Assembly (NCBI GenBank): GCA_016744065.1
Contig: JADGFA010000026.1
Location: forward strand, 11,830 to 57,971
DNA from: Gammaproteobacteria bacterium
GTDB taxonomy: Bacteria; Pseudomonadota; Gammaproteobacteria; SZUA-229
DNA: 46,142 nucleotides
Reading direction: 5' to 3'
Shown here: piece after piece, positions 27,157 through 35,776 of the stretch
Position numbering within the stretch: position 1 is the stretch's first letter
Layout of the letters: each line of letters starts with the position of its first letter
Notes under the pieces: model-generated
The model's input: the letters and a program-made list of their open reading frames with translations, nothing else
Told to the model about the DNA's origin: nothing
The model's database searches: none
Made by a program: the position numbers and the translations under genes

Positions 27157-28002
27157 TTAGACGGGGTTCTTTTTTACTTTAGAAAGATTTAATAAATCAC
27201 TTTCTTCCGTTTTACCATCTAATTTTTTCTCAACTGATTCTGTAACTGTGTTGGGTGCAAGCATACTTAAATCATGTTCATCATTGAGTTCAATACCATC
27301 TTTACCCCAGGGCATTCTCTGGTAAATAGCCAGTTCATCAAAATCCAGAATTGGGTATTTAATAACATCAAAGTAGGGTGAATAATCAAAGTCTTTAGGT
27401 GTAATCAGTTGGGTGTTACGTTTATACATGATTAATTGCCCCACCTCATTACGGTGTAGCACGGGTAGAATAGGGTAGTGTACTGAGGCAAAAGCTTCAG
27501 CCATCATTGTTGAACAAACAGTATGGGTTGGCGTACCCGCATTATGCTCAAATAAACTTGAGCGCCAGCGTCTGGGCAGGAGAGCATAGGGAAACAGGAA
27601 GCGTGCCAGATCAAAAATCTGTCTTACATTATAGTTAGTGCCTAATCGGTTGATTGAGTAGGCAATCACTTTTTGAGAGTCGGTGCGGGTGATACTGGTG
27701 GGGCGACAGATGCGCAGGTGATCTTCCCGGTATTTGCTAATGGTATCAACAATGGTGCCCACACCTAACTGGGATTCAATAATGAGCTGATCATCCATCT
27801 CACCCTGATAAAATTTCTGAATAAACTGGCGTAACATCGGATCATCAATATTATGCAGTCGGCCTATGTAAATAGCTGAATGAGTCCAGTTACTGAGTGT
27901 GATGGTTTTAATTATCTCACTAATCGGGGAGCGCCCTTCAACCAGAATGACATCACCTGGGCGTATTTCATAACGCAGGCGATCAAAGTCGGACAGGGGC
28001 AT
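27157..28002 (-). CDS. Permuted papain-like hydrolase (YiiX/YebB, C92-like)
   Basis: A cysteine hydrolase of the circularly permuted NlpC/P60 or papain-like superfamily, in which the catalytic His precedes the Cys. The motif R-P-G-D-V-I-L-V-E-G is followed by N-W-T-H-S-A-I-Y-I-G (His41), I-I-E-S-Q-L-G and T-H-T-V-C-S-T-M-M-A-E (Cys163). The substrate is unknown; relatives may act on cell-wall peptides or lipids. 281 residues from ATG at 28002. In-frame coding-like sequence continues upstream to 28083, where CTG has GGAG nine bases ahead; family members usually have such an N-terminal W-x-R-x-x-x-W segment. The true start may therefore be a CTG, giving 308 residues. Confidence 0.82.
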   Translation of the reverse strand: MPLSDFDRLRYEIRPGDVILVEGRSPISEIIKTITLSNWTHSAIYIGRLHNIDDPMLRQFIQKFYQGEMDDQLIIESQLGVGTIVDTISKYREDHLRICRPTSITRTDSQKVIAYSINRLGTNYNVRQIFDLARFLFPYALLPRRWRSSLFEHNAGTPTHTVCSTMMAEAFASVHYPILPVLHRNEVGQLIMYKRNTQLITPKDFDYSPYFDVIKYPILDFDELAIYQRMPWGKDGIELNDEHDLSMLAPNTVTESVEKKLDGKTEESDLLNLSKVKKNPV

Positions 28003-28226
28003 ATTGGTATCATCGCGGTTGGCGCTTAACCAGCTTACTATTCTATCCCATAATGAATTATGTAACTGACTGAAAATATTCAGTGATCTGTGCTCCGTTT
28101 TTTTAAGGTAAAGCCCGTACCAGAGAGTTTAGTCAAAGATAAGTGGCTTTACCGAGTATATTCGAAATTTTAATATTTTGTTAATATGTCTGTAGAAGGC
28201 TTTTATTTGTGTTTAAAGTGCTGAAA

Positions 28227-29387
28227 TTAAGTGCCAGGTTTATATTCGTCAACCCACCCAGTCAGTTTTTCAAACTCTTCATCGTGATTATAATAATGAG
28301 GTGAAAAACGAATACCCCCTCCCCGAAGCGCACAAACCACACCTTTTTGAAGCAGAAACTGATAAAGTTTCTCATGCTCTATTCGCGCTTTACTAAAGGT
28401 AAAAATTCCACCATGACGTGTGATATCTGTAGGGCTTATAATAGAGACATCTGTTAGCTGAGAGAAAAGTTTAATCAGTGTCTGGGTATTAGATAACACC
28501 GCTTTTTCAATTGTTGGCATACCGTGGCTTAATAATAATTTAATACTGGCTTGCAGGGCATGAATGCTTAATGTATTTGGGCTGCCGCACTCAAAGCGGC
28601 GAGCATTACTGGCAACCTGCCAGTTTTTCATTTTATTAAAGTCAGACAGGTCGTCTACCATATGCCAGCCAAATTGCTGTATTTCAAGCTCATCCATTGT
28701 GGCTTTTTTGCAGTAAAACAGAGCAAGGCCTTCCGGGCCCAGCATCCATTTATGCCCGTCGGCAACAACAAAATCGGCATCTATTTCCTGTACATCAAAT
28801 TGCAGGGCACCTATTTGTTGAATAGCATCTACACAATATAAAGAGTGGTACGTTTTACAGGCCTTACTCAGTAATTCCAGATTCATGCGTAATCCCGAGG
28901 CGTACTGTATAGCGCTAATGCTTAATAGACGGGTGTTAGCATCCATTAGTTTAATTAGCTCTTTTTCCGGGTAAGAGGCGCCCGATTTGTCTTTCTGGGA
29001 AATATTGGCAATACGTAATTCAACCCCCTGGGCACGTAGGGCATCCCAGACAATAAAGTTAGAGGGGAACTCTTCATTACTAATAACAATATTATCCCCG
29101 GCCTGCCACTGAATTCCTTTGGCAATAATTGAAAGACCTTCTGATGTGTTTTTTAACAGGGCAATTTCATCGGCAGACTGTGCGTTAATGAGCGTAGCCA
29201 GGTCAGACTTAAGACTTTGCTCAATATTTAACCAGTTTAAATAGTTGCTTGAACCAATATGACCATTTTCGGCAGCAAACTGCTTAACCGCTTCCACCGT
29301 ACAAACAGGCCAGGGAGCGACGGCAGCATGATTAACGTAAATCAGTTTAGAGTCGAGATTGAAATCGGTATGCATGTTATGTGTCAT
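28227..29387 (-). CDS. Class V aminotransferase (cysteine desulfurase-like)
   Basis: A PLP enzyme of the class V aminotransferase fold. The Schiff-base lysine is in V-V-A-D-G-H-K-W-M-L-G-P-E-G; other typical parts are Y-V-N-H-A-A-V-A-P near the start, N-T-S-E-G, N-E-E-F-P-S-N, and the C-terminal R-G-G-G-I-R-F-S-P-H-Y-Y-N. The I-R-[IF]-S-P-H-x-Y-N ending is common in the CsdA/SufS/kynureninase-like branch, but there is no clear active-site Cys loop of SufS type, so the substrate is unknown. The frame is open to 29468, but ATG at 29387 (386 residues) is preferred, with GGAG 12 bases ahead; an in-frame ATG at 29375 is also possible. It is a single gene. Confidence 0.85.
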   Translation of the reverse strand: MTHNMHTDFNLDSKLIYVNHAAVAPWPVCTVEAVKQFAAENGHIGSSNYLNWLNIEQSLKSDLATLINAQSADEIALLKNTSEGLSIIAKGIQWQAGDNIVISNEEFPSNFIVWDALRAQGVELRIANISQKDKSGASYPEKELIKLMDANTRLLSISAIQYASGLRMNLELLSKACKTYHSLYCVDAIQQIGALQFDVQEIDADFVVADGHKWMLGPEGLALFYCKKATMDELEIQQFGWHMVDDLSDFNKMKNWQVASNARRFECGSPNTLSIHALQASIKLLLSHGMPTIEKAVLSNTQTLIKLFSQLTDVSIISPTDITRHGGIFTFSKARIEHEKLYQFLLQKGVVCALRGGGIRFSPHYYNHDEEFEKLTGWVDEYKPGT

Positions 29388-29736
29388 GGCTGGTAATGGC
29401 TCCAGATTAAAGTTGTTCTGTATCTTGTTTTTATTGTATCTGTTGATAGGCCAGTAAGAAGATAACATTTAATAATGGATTTGTACCAAATGAAACATAA
29501 AAGAGGTTACCCTGAATGGCAGGCAGGGGTGGTTATATGTGTGTGCCTGACAGGTGTATCTGTAGTTCATTCTACAACTGTCACCCTGAATGAATTTTGA
29601 GTGTTCGGGTAGTTAGCCTCTTCATATTTACCCAGAATAATAATTATTTGTATATGTTTTTACATGTATATTTTTTAAAATCAGTAGTTGTCCTGTGTTA
29701 AGGCTCAGGTAAGTATTATTAATATCAGAGGATATG

Positions 29737-30204
29737 ATGCCAATAGAAATAGAACGTAAGTTTTTACTGCTTAATAATAACTGGCGTGAGCAGGTAAAAA
29801 CCAGCTACCGTATTCGTCAGGGGTATATGGGGGAAATTGATAAGGCCTCGGTCAGGATACGAGTACAGGGTGACAGGGCTAATATTAATATAAAGAGTGC
29901 GGGCCTGAGTATGCGCAGAATGGAATATGAGTATGAGATTCCACTAGATGAAGCAGAAGAGATGCTAGATCAGCTTTGTAAGCAACCCCAGATAGATAAA
30001 ACCCGCTTTATAGTAGAGCAGGGTAAATTTAAATGGGAAATAGATGAGTTTTACGGAGACAATGAAGGCCTGCTGGTGGCTGAAATTGAGCTGGATGATG
30101 AAAATGAAGCCTTTGATAAACCTGAGTGGTTAGGTAAGGAGGTTACGGAAGAGGCGGGGTATTACAACGTAAATCTAATAAAAAATCCGTATAAGATGTG
30201 GTAA
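29737..30204 (+). CDS. CYTH domain protein (triphosphatase/adenylate cyclase class IV-like)
   Basis: A 155-residue single CYTH domain, a beta-barrel that binds triphosphate groups with divalent metal. The N-terminal E-I-E-R-K-F is the defining ExExK motif; R-I-R-Q-G-Y, V-R-I-R, E-Y-E-I-P, and E-I-E-L follow at family positions. Stand-alone bacterial proteins of this kind are mostly inorganic triphosphatases. Two ATGs are adjacent (29734, 29737); the second has better spacing to AGAGG. Confidence 0.9.
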   Translation: MPIEIERKFLLLNNNWREQVKTSYRIRQGYMGEIDKASVRIRVQGDRANINIKSAGLSMRRMEYEYEIPLDEAEEMLDQLCKQPQIDKTRFIVEQGKFKWEIDEFYGDNEGLLVAEIELDDENEAFDKPEWLGKEVTEEAGYYNVNLIKNPYKMW

Positions 30205-30374
30205 TTCATTGCCAGGGTATTACAGTGAAATCAGATTTAAGTTATTCCAGATTAAATCTTCGGGCCTTGCTGAGGAGCATTGGTTCAAGTCATTGTCTCT
30301 TTCTGTGTCTCTGCATGGGGTATGTATACATGTGCTATTATCCATTCACAATAAAATGAAAATGGGGCAATAAA

Positions 30375-31019
30375 GTGGTCAAAATACGAGTCATGTTGGT
30401 GGATGATCATGATTTAATTCGATATGGGCTAAGGCGCCTGCTCGAAGATCAACCAGGAATAGAAGTTGTTGATGAAGCAAATAGTGGTGAAGTTGCACTG
30501 GAAAAAGTGCGTAAGGTTAAACCTGATGTCATTTTAATGGACATCAATATGCCGGGTATTGGAGGGTTTGAAGCTACGGCTCGTCTTAGTAAAACCCACC
30601 CTGAATCCAGGGTGATTGTGCTTACTGTTCATAGTGAGGGGCCACTTCCAAAACGCTTACTTGAGGCAGGTGCTGTTGGTTATTTAACCAAGGGCTGCCC
30701 AGTGGAGGAAATGGTAGAAGCCATACAAAAAGTGAATGCGGGGCAACGTTATATTGCGCCAACCATTGCTCAGCAGCTGGCGCTTTCTATGCTGCCCGGT
30801 GAAGAGTCTTTAATTGATGTTTTGTCGCAACGTGAGTTGCAGGTATTAATAATGATTAGCCAGGGGATGCGTACAAATGCGATATCTGAACAGCTTTCAT
30901 TAAGCCCAAAAACGATCAGTACCTACCGAAAGCGTCTGCATGAGAAGTTAGATGTATCTAATGATGTAGAAATGATGCACCTTGCAATTAAGCACGGCTT
31001 ACTGGATGCAGATCTTTAG
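30375..31019 (+). CDS. gacA: LuxR-family response regulator GacA/UvrY
   Basis: A 214-residue NarL-type regulator that in gammaproteobacteria works with the BarA/GacS kinase to drive CsrA-binding small RNAs. The receiver has the acid pair Asp10/Asp11, phospho-site Asp56 (I-L-M-D-I-N-M-P), Thr84 and Lys106. The LuxR helix-turn-helix (about 147-203) reads L-S-Q-R-E-L-Q-V-L...L-S-P-K-T-I-S-T-Y-R-K-R-L-H-E-K-L. The start is GTG at 30375, with GGGG about seven bases ahead. Assignment is supported by the conserved neighbourhood gacA-uvrC-pgsA. A strong terminator follows, so uvrC is probably read separately here. The partner kinase is not in the window. Confidence 0.92.
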   Translation: MVKIRVMLVDDHDLIRYGLRRLLEDQPGIEVVDEANSGEVALEKVRKVKPDVILMDINMPGIGGFEATARLSKTHPESRVIVLTVHSEGPLPKRLLEAGAVGYLTKGCPVEEMVEAIQKVNAGQRYIAPTIAQQLALSMLPGEESLIDVLSQRELQVLIMISQGMRTNAISEQLSLSPKTISTYRKRLHEKLDVSNDVEMMHLAIKHGLLDADL

Positions 31020-31094
31020 GTTAATCAATTAGTTAGAAGGTATACTGAAAGCTGTTTATTATTAATAAGCAGCATGAAGTACTGGAAACTGCAA

Positions 31095-31123
31095 CAAAAC
31101 GCCCGCTATAAGCGGGCGTTTTG
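31095..31123 (+). terminator. Rho-independent terminator after gacA
   Basis: Perfect 12 bp GC-rich arms (CAAAACGCCCGC at 31095-31106, complement at 31112-31123) with a TATAA loop and a following T-rich stretch. This is the clearest protein-gene terminator of the window. Confidence 0.9.
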
Positions 31124-31319
31124 TGTTTTCAGGTTGTTATTATTAATAATTACATAATATTTTTATTATTAATCAATTAGTTATATCTATATATTAATGT
31201 TAGTTCTCATATTAAATTCCCCTGTTTATAGAGATGAAAAAGATTATATTAACGCTCGTGGAACATTTATAAAGAGTGGTTTAATTGAAGATGTTTCTAT
31301 TTATTATTGCTTTGTGCTT

Positions 31320-32220
31320 CACGACACCAGATCCTTCACTGGCGTTCAGGATGACAGAACTTGAGGTGCAGGATGACAGGATGTGGAGTAGTAGAGTGAT
31401 AGAGTTTGAAGTTCAGGATGACAGGATGTGGAGTAGCAGAGTGATAGAGTTTGAAATTCAGAATGACAGGATGTGGAGTAGTAGAGTGATAGAGTTTGAA
31501 ATTCAGAATGACAGGATTTGAGATTCAAAGTGACTGAGTTAGAGAAGTAGGATGATAAAGTTTGAGGATTAGGATGACCGTGTTTGGGATCAGAGTGGTT
31601 TGTTAAATTATCCAAAATAAAAGTCCTGTCATCCTGAGCGAAGCCGAAGGACCTTATCCCCGGCTCTGTGCTGTGATTTTATGACACCAGATCCTTCACT
31701 GGCGTTCAGGATGACAGAGCTTGAGATTCAAGATGGCAGAATTTGAGATTTAAGGTGACAGAATTTGATATTCAAGATGGCAGAATTTGATATTCAAGGT
31801 GACGGATGTGGAGGGTCAGAGTGATAGAGTTTGAAATTTAGAATGACAGGATGATGGGGTTTGGAATTCAGGGTGACAGGATTTGAGATTCAAAGTGACT
31901 GAGTTAGATAAGTAGGATGATAAAGTTTGAGGGTTAGGATGACCGTGTTTGGGATCAGAGTGCTTTGTTAAATTATCCAAAATAAAAGTCCTGTCATCCT
32001 GAGCGAAGCCGAAGGATCTTATCCCCGGCTCTGTGTTGTGATTTTATGACACCAGATCCTTCACTGGCGTTCAGGATGACAGAGCTTGAGATTCAAGATG
32101 GCAGGATTTGAGATTCAAGATGACAGAGCTTGATATTCAAGGTGACAGAATTTGATATTCAAGGTGACAGGATGTGGAGGGTCAGAATGACAGGGTTTGA
32201 GATTCAGGATGACAGAGCTT
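31320..32220. repeat. Repeat expansion between gacA and uvrC
   Basis: This region is a patchwork. A 45 bp unit (core GATGACAGGATGTGGAGTAG) repeats about three and a half times at 31361-31520. A segment of about 243 bp at 31510-31752 recurs at 31874-32117, offset about 365 bp, with few changes; each copy contains both arms of the dispersed palindrome (CCTGTCATCCTGAGCGAAGC and CCAGATCCTTCACTGGCGTT). Short units with GATTCAAGATGACAGA-like text fill the rest. Frames through it (for example 31285-31521, a 15-residue repeat) are by-products of the repeats. Confidence 0.92.
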
Positions 32221-32292
32221 AAAGTTAAAGTTGTTGTGTTAAACCCCAAAGCTAAAATACACAAGCTATTACCTCTGTGGTTAAATACACGA

Positions 32293-34161
32293 ATGTCAGC
32301 GTTACCCACAGAACCCGTTTTTGATTTTGAGCACTTTTTAAAACATGTATCTAACCATGCGGGTGTTTATCGCATGTATGATTTAAATCAGAATCTGCTC
32401 TATGTAGGAAAAGCCAAAAACCTTAAAAAGCGTCTTTCCAGTTATTTCAGAAAAACAGGTCTGTCTATAAAAACAACAGCCCTGGTAAAAAAAATACAAC
32501 AGATTGAGGTAACGATTACACATACGGAAAGTGAGGCATTGTTACTGGAATCAAACCTGATAAAAGAAAATCAGCCGCCATACAATATTCTCCTTCGGGA
32601 TGACAAGTCTTACCCCTACATATACATATCCAGTCAGGATGCTTATCCGCAAATTGTCCTGCACCGTGGCGCAAAGCGCAAGAAGGGTAAATATCTTGGG
32701 CCATTTCCGGGTGCGGGTGCGGTGCGTGATAGCCTACAGTTTATTCATAAATTATTTAAAATTCGTACCTGTGAAGACAGTTATTTCAGTAATCGTTCAC
32801 GCCCCTGTTTGCAGTATCAGATAAAACGTTGCACCGCACCCTGTATGGCTTATATCAGTGAGGCGCGGTATCAGGCTGATATTAACCACGCAATGATGTT
32901 CCTTGAGGGTAAAAGTAACCTGTTAATCGAAAACCTGGTGGAACAGATGGAGGTGGCGGCAGAAAAACTGGATTTTGAAAAAGCAGCGATTAACCGTGAC
33001 CAGATACGCATGTTACAAAAGGTTGTAGAGAAGCAGTATATTTCAGGTGATGATCGGGATGTAGATATCGTCGCCTGTTATTGCAATGGCTCCCAGGCCT
33101 GTGTGCAGGTGTTTTTTATTCGTGAAGGGCGTAATCTGGGTAACCGTAGTTATTTTCCTAAATTACCTGAAGCCCTGTCGGAGACAGAGGTGTTATCTAA
33201 CTTTATATCGCAATATTACCTGCAACAGCAGGGTGCACAGCAGCAAACCAGTGAAATTATTCTGAGCCATGAAGTGGATGATATGCAGGCCATGCAGCAG
33301 GCGATAACCGAGCGACTGGGGCATAAAATTCGTTTGAGTTATCAGGTCAGGTCAGACCGGGCTCGTTGGATCACAATGGCGCTTAATAATGCGCAGAGCG
33401 CATTAAAAGCCAGAATGAATTCACGTTCAGGCATGTTAAAGCGCTTTGAAGCATTGCAAAAAATATTACAGCTAGATGAGCTGCCTACTCGACTGGAATG
33501 TTTTGATATTAGTCACACCTTTGGGGAGGCCACGGTTGCATCCTGTGTTGTTTTTACGCTGGAAGGGGCTTATAAGCAGGACTATCGCCGTTTTAATATA
33601 GAGGGTATAGAGCCCGGAGACGATTATGCCGCCATGCGTCAGGCGTTACAGCGGCGTTATACAAGTCTGAAAAAAAGTAAGGACAAAAAGGAAAACGAGA
33701 GCGCAGCCAAAATGCCCGATATACTCTTTATAGATGGGGGTAAGGGCCAGTTGCGCCAGGCCGTGGAGGTGATGGATCAGTTGCAGATTGATGAGGTGTT
33801 ATTAATTGGTGTTGCTAAGGGAGAGGGGCGCAAAGCTGGCCTGGAAAAACTTGTATTCAGTGATGGTAGGGAAGACCTTTATTTACCCGAAGACTCTATT
33901 GCTTTTCATTTAATTTTAAATGTACGTGATGAAGCACATCGCTTTGCTATTAGTGGTCATAGAGCAAAAAGAGATAAAGCCCGCAGAACTTCGCCGCTGG
34001 AAGCGATACCGGGTTTAGGCCCCAAGCGCAGGCAAAATTTGATAAAACACTTTGGTGGTATGCAGGGAGTGAAACCCGCCGGTGTGGAAGACCTCGCAAA
34101 AGTACCGGGTATAAGTAGAAATTTAGCACAGATCATTTATGATGTGCTGCGATCTGAATAA
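32293..34161 (+). CDS. uvrC: Excinuclease ABC subunit C
   Basis: The nuclease subunit of UvrABC repair that makes both incisions. In order: GIY-YIG domain (G-V-Y-R-M-Y-D ... L-Y-V-G-K-A-K-N-L), Cys-rich region (R-P-C-L-Q-Y-Q-I-K-R-C-T-A-P-C), UVR motif (about 200-235), endonuclease V-like domain (E-C-F-D-I-S-H-T-F-G-E ... D-I-L-F-I-D-G-G-K-G-Q), and C-terminal helix-hairpin-helix pair. ATG at 32293 gives 622 residues and a start like E. coli UvrC (610). The frame is open to 32197, but the added residues are encoded by the repeat next to it and are not family-like. The ribosome site is weak. Confidence 0.95.
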   Translation: MSALPTEPVFDFEHFLKHVSNHAGVYRMYDLNQNLLYVGKAKNLKKRLSSYFRKTGLSIKTTALVKKIQQIEVTITHTESEALLLESNLIKENQPPYNILLRDDKSYPYIYISSQDAYPQIVLHRGAKRKKGKYLGPFPGAGAVRDSLQFIHKLFKIRTCEDSYFSNRSRPCLQYQIKRCTAPCMAYISEARYQADINHAMMFLEGKSNLLIENLVEQMEVAAEKLDFEKAAINRDQIRMLQKVVEKQYISGDDRDVDIVACYCNGSQACVQVFFIREGRNLGNRSYFPKLPEALSETEVLSNFISQYYLQQQGAQQQTSEIILSHEVDDMQAMQQAITERLGHKIRLSYQVRSDRARWITMALNNAQSALKARMNSRSGMLKRFEALQKILQLDELPTRLECFDISHTFGEATVASCVVFTLEGAYKQDYRRFNIEGIEPGDDYAAMRQALQRRYTSLKKSKDKKENESAAKMPDILFIDGGKGQLRQAVEVMDQLQIDEVLLIGVAKGEGRKAGLEKLVFSDGREDLYLPEDSIAFHLILNVRDEAHRFAISGHRAKRDKARRTSPLEAIPGLGPKRRQNLIKHFGGMQGVKPAGVEDLAKVPGISRNLAQIIYDVLRSE

Positions 34162-34183
34162 ACGAAACTGATTAAGATTAAAT

Positions 34184-34256
34184 TAACCACAGGGGTTTCC
34201 AGAAACCGTTTATTTCTACCAGAGTATTCTGGTCGTTATTTTTCTCTGTGGGCGAT
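34184..34256 (+). other. Multi-hairpin element between uvrC and pgsA
   Basis: An outer stem CCACAG (34187-34192)/CTGTGG (34245-34250) encloses two perfect hairpins: GGTTTC-CA-GAAACC (34194-34207) and ACCAGA-GTAT-TCTGGT (34218-34233). The shape is a three-way junction. Function is unknown; it may be a terminator, a processing site or a mobile palindrome. Confidence 0.55.
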
Positions 34257-34327
34257 TAAAGCATTAATAATTAGTCAGTGTGTGTAACCTTAAACCATAT
34301 ACCGTGGTTTTAAACGAATAGTATTAG

Positions 34328-34891
34328 ATGAAATTAAATATCCCCAATAGCCTGACATTAATACGTATTATTTTTATACCGTTAATTGTTGTCTTATTCT
34401 TATTGCCCGCAGAAACATACCACTGGGCAAGGCCCGCATCTGCCTGGATTTATGGTCTGGCCTGTGTGACAGACTGGCTTGATGGTTATTTTGCAAGAAA
34501 GCTCGAGCAATCATCCGATTTTGGTGCCTTTATGGACCCGGTAGCAGACAAGTTAATTGTGTCTGTTGCCATGATATTACTGGTGTGGGCACAGCCTGAT
34601 CTTATTATATTATTAGGTGCTGTCATTATTATTGGTCGTGAAATTATTATTTCAGCGCTAAGAGAATGGATGGCTCAAAAAGGTAAATCTGATGCAGTAA
34701 AAGTATCAAAGCTGGGTAAATATAAAACCTTTGCGCAAATGTTTGCCCTGGGCTTTCTGATGCACAGGGATGACTGGCTGGGGATGCCTGTTCATGAAAC
34801 AGGTCTGGTTTTACTGGTATTGGCTGCGATACTAACCGTGGTCTCAATGGTTGATTACCTGAAAGCCAGTATGGTAGAAATTAGAAAATAG
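34328..34891 (+). CDS. pgsA: CDP-diacylglycerol-glycerol-3-phosphate 3-phosphatidyltransferase
   Basis: The inner-membrane enzyme that commits CDP-diacylglycerol to phosphatidylglycerol and cardiolipin. At 187 residues it is the usual length. The CDP-alcohol phosphotransferase signature is complete: Asp49, Asp52-Gly53, Ala56-Arg57, Gly66, Asp70 and Asp74, between helices. The N-terminal N-I-P-N-x-L-T-x-x-R-I is also typical. It is 166 bp after uvrC, keeping the gammaproteobacterial order, and before tRNA-Gly. Confidence 0.96.
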   Translation: MKLNIPNSLTLIRIIFIPLIVVLFLLPAETYHWARPASAWIYGLACVTDWLDGYFARKLEQSSDFGAFMDPVADKLIVSVAMILLVWAQPDLIILLGAVIIIGREIIISALREWMAQKGKSDAVKVSKLGKYKTFAQMFALGFLMHRDDWLGMPVHETGLVLLVLAAILTVVSMVDYLKASMVEIRK

Positions 34892-35155
34892 TCTTTACCC
34901 CAGTGTCAGGCTAAAGCTTGCTTAACCGATAATCTGAAAATACCGGGTCGAAGGCTGATTTCAGGTAATATAAAAGTGGGTACAGGCTGAAAGTTATTCG
35001 GGTTTTATAGTTTTCCAGCTCTATAGTGCTCAAAGCGTATTGCCACTTTGAGACGCTTTGTGGTTTTGAAGTACCCTGTGACACCAAAAGTGCTCCTATA
35101 AAACAGGCAGCTCACTATGTTACTGAAAAATATTACGATTAAATGAAATTAGCCC
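34892..35155 (+). other. Gap between pgsA and the tRNA promoter
   Basis: No gene is seen. One inverted repeat, CAAAGCGT (35031-35038) and ACGCTTTG (35053-35060), with a 14 nt loop and a following TGGTTTTG, could end the pgsA transcript weakly. Confidence 0.45.
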
Positions 35156-35183
35156 TTGACCAAAAACCAGCGATCTCTATAAT
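35156..35183 (+). promoter_or_regulatory. Sigma-70 promoter of the tRNA genes
   Basis: TTGACC (35156-35161) and TATAAT (35178-35183) are separated by 16 bp. The bases after the -10 (AGCGCCCTCT) form a GC-rich discriminator, as usual for stable-RNA promoters under stringent control. The start would be about 35190, 31 bases before tRNA-Gly. Confidence 0.85.
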
Positions 35184-35220
35184 AGCGCCCTCTGTTAAGG
35201 CAATAGCCTGAATAGACCAA

Positions 35221-35295
35221 GCGGGTGTAGCTCAGCGGTAGAGCATCTCGTTGCCAACGAGAATGTCGTGAGTTCGATCCTCATCACCCGCTCCA
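35221..35295 (+). tRNA. glyW: tRNA-Gly (GCC)
   Basis: A full cloverleaf: acceptor GCGGGTG pairs with CACCCGC, the anticodon stem TCTCG/CGAGA closes the loop TTGCCAA (anticodon GCC), and the T arm is GTGAG-TTCGATC-CTCAT. The CCA end is encoded. It matches E. coli glyW in position after pgsA. Confidence 0.98.
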
Positions 35296-35340
35296 AATTT
35301 AAATGCTCAGAGGTGGCAACACTGAGCAGTATTATTAAAG

Positions 35341-35362
35341 CCTCGCCAGTCGAGGTTTTTTT
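35341..35362 (+). terminator. Intrinsic terminator between tRNA-Gly and tRNA-Cys
   Basis: Stem CCTCG/CGAGG with loop CCAGT is followed by seven T. A second stem, TGCTCAG/CTGAGCA (35304-35328), lies just ahead. Its place between two tRNA genes implies partial termination or RNA processing. Confidence 0.75.
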
Positions 35363-35378
35363 ATTTATAACCAGTTTA

Positions 35379-35452
35379 GGCGGAATAGCAAAACGGTTAT
35401 GCAGTGGATTGCAAATCCATCTATCTCGGTTCGATTCCGGGTTCCGCCTCCA
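35379..35452 (+). tRNA. cysT: tRNA-Cys (GCA)
   Basis: Acceptor GGCGGAA pairs with TTCCGCC; the anticodon arm GGATT-GCA-AATCC gives anticodon GCA; the T arm contains GGTTCGATTCC; CCA is encoded. In E. coli this gene is directly followed by leuZ, which here lies 2.9 kb away. Confidence 0.98.
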
Positions 35453-35488
35453 TACAAAACGCCACTGTTATAGTGTATTATGAAATTA

Positions 35489-35512
35489 AGTCGCTTTTAG
35501 CGGCTTTTTTTT
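35489..35512 (+). terminator. Intrinsic terminator after tRNA-Cys
   Basis: Stem AGTCGC/GCGGCT (one G-T pair), loop TTTTA, then a run of eight T. This ends the glyW-cysT unit. Confidence 0.8.
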
Positions 35513-35591
35513 GCCTATAAAAACAGTTCAAAATAATCTATCAAAAATGGTTTGCTATTCTGTAGTGGGCTATCTATTCTGCCACTTTTAG

Positions 35592-35624
35592 AAAAAAACC
35601 ATAAAATGTTTTTATGGTTTTTTT
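35592..35624. terminator. Bidirectional hairpin before the ATPase/STAS pair
   Basis: Perfect 15 bp arms (35592-35606 and 35610-35624) of the form A7-CCATAAAA and its complement enclose TGT, so both strands have a U-tract. It isolates the tRNA genes from the accessory pair that follows. Confidence 0.7.
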
Positions 35625-35776
35625 GTAGTAATTAGATGGTTTCATTTAAGTTTTCGTTGCTGAAGTTATTCAAATAATCACTAGCCTTTTATAAGGTTTA
35701 TATGCTTTTATATACAGTATGTCTTGCTGATATGGATATAGTCTGAAAATAAATTTCCGATATAGGGAGTGTACAG

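Noticed and set aside
32197..32292. N-terminal extension of UvrC
   Set aside because: The extra 32 residues are encoded by the adjacent repeat and are absent from UvrC of other species.
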